Notes under the pieces: model-generated | The model's input: the letters and a program-made list of their open reading frames with translations, nothing else | Told to the model about the DNA's origin: nothing | Databases searched by the model: none | Program-made: the position numbers and the translations under genes | Shown: piece after piece, positions 63,959 through 64,000 of the stretch | Position numbering within the stretch: position 1 is the stretch's first letter | How the letters are laid out: the number at the start of each line of letters is the position of its first letter | Assembly (NCBI GenBank): GCA_031550725.1 | Contig: JAVBOH010000009.1 | Location: 124,001-188,000 of the forward strand | DNA from: UBA946 sp031550725 | GTDB lineage: Bacteria > Bacillota > Clostridia > Oscillospirales > Ruminococcaceae | Length of the DNA: 64,000 bases | Direction: 5' to 3'

Positions 63959-64000
63959 TAAATTTTGTGTTGCGTTTAAGTTTTTTTATGTAAATCATGG

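Noticed and set aside
1..64000. CRISPR array, prophage or insertion sequence
   Set aside because: No regularly spaced direct repeats, no integrase, transposase or capsid-type proteins were seen.

Overview
The window is an AT-rich bacterial chromosome segment. Low-GC codon choice, strong AGGAGG-type ribosome sites, TTGACA/TATAAT promoters, a PyrR attenuator, an S-box and a Crp/Fnr plus ferredoxin pair point to a Clostridia member of the Ruminococcaceae type. A cellobiose 2-epimerase closely resembling, from memory, the Ruminococcus albus enzyme and several intracellular beta-glucan enzymes fit a gut or rumen fibre degrader. No CRISPR array, phage or insertion sequence was seen.

Layout from left to right. 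Positions 1-4640 hold a three-gene minus-strand operon: a TerB-domain protein, a BrxC/BrxD-like ATPase and an Lhr-like DEAD/DEAH helicase cut by the window edge. This matches the Shango anti-phage system (SngA, SngB, SngC) and has its own consensus promoter. Positions 4670-12118 are a pyrimidine operon (pyrR-pyrC-pyrF-carA-carB) behind a PyrR-type attenuator. Its CarA lacks the whole Cys-His-Glu glutaminase triad. Positions 12149-18211 carry a membrane protein gene and a housekeeping cluster (M18 aminopeptidase, lytic transglycosylase, coaE, threonylcarbamoyl-AMP synthase, prfA, DUF951). Positions 18496-24184 hold a small unknown gene, an S1-domain protein, rarA, glyA, tRNA-Arg(CCU) and ilvE.

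Positions 24319-35300 hold a ferredoxin-like protein divergent from a Crp/Fnr regulator, argS, DUF1934, and cell-wall genes (murI, ddl, an amidase, a DacA-type carboxypeptidase, a deacetylase), with a foldase-like lipoprotein and ung. Positions 35425-44246 are a carbohydrate locus: an atypical GH4 protein with its own promoter, and a GH30, GH161-like, GH94 operon. The best reading is intracellular phosphorolysis of beta-1,3-gluco-oligosaccharides; no transporter is encoded nearby. Next come a PdaA-like deacetylase, IreB, a repetitive acidic membrane protein, and a fructose PTS fragment (fruK, ptsI).

Positions 51133-56751 (plus strand) carry secA, DUF1015, cellobiose 2-epimerase and a ComFB-like gene. 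At 56805 a butyrate kinase is fused to an N-terminal IlvH-type ACT domain. The right end holds a NudC-like Nudix hydrolase, a CBS protein, S-box-controlled metK, an O-acetylhomoserine sulfhydrylase gene with two candidate operators, and an HTH-membrane regulator. A small dispersed repeat with the core TATAGTGYGTTAAGTTTAAA occurs four times, always in the same orientation.
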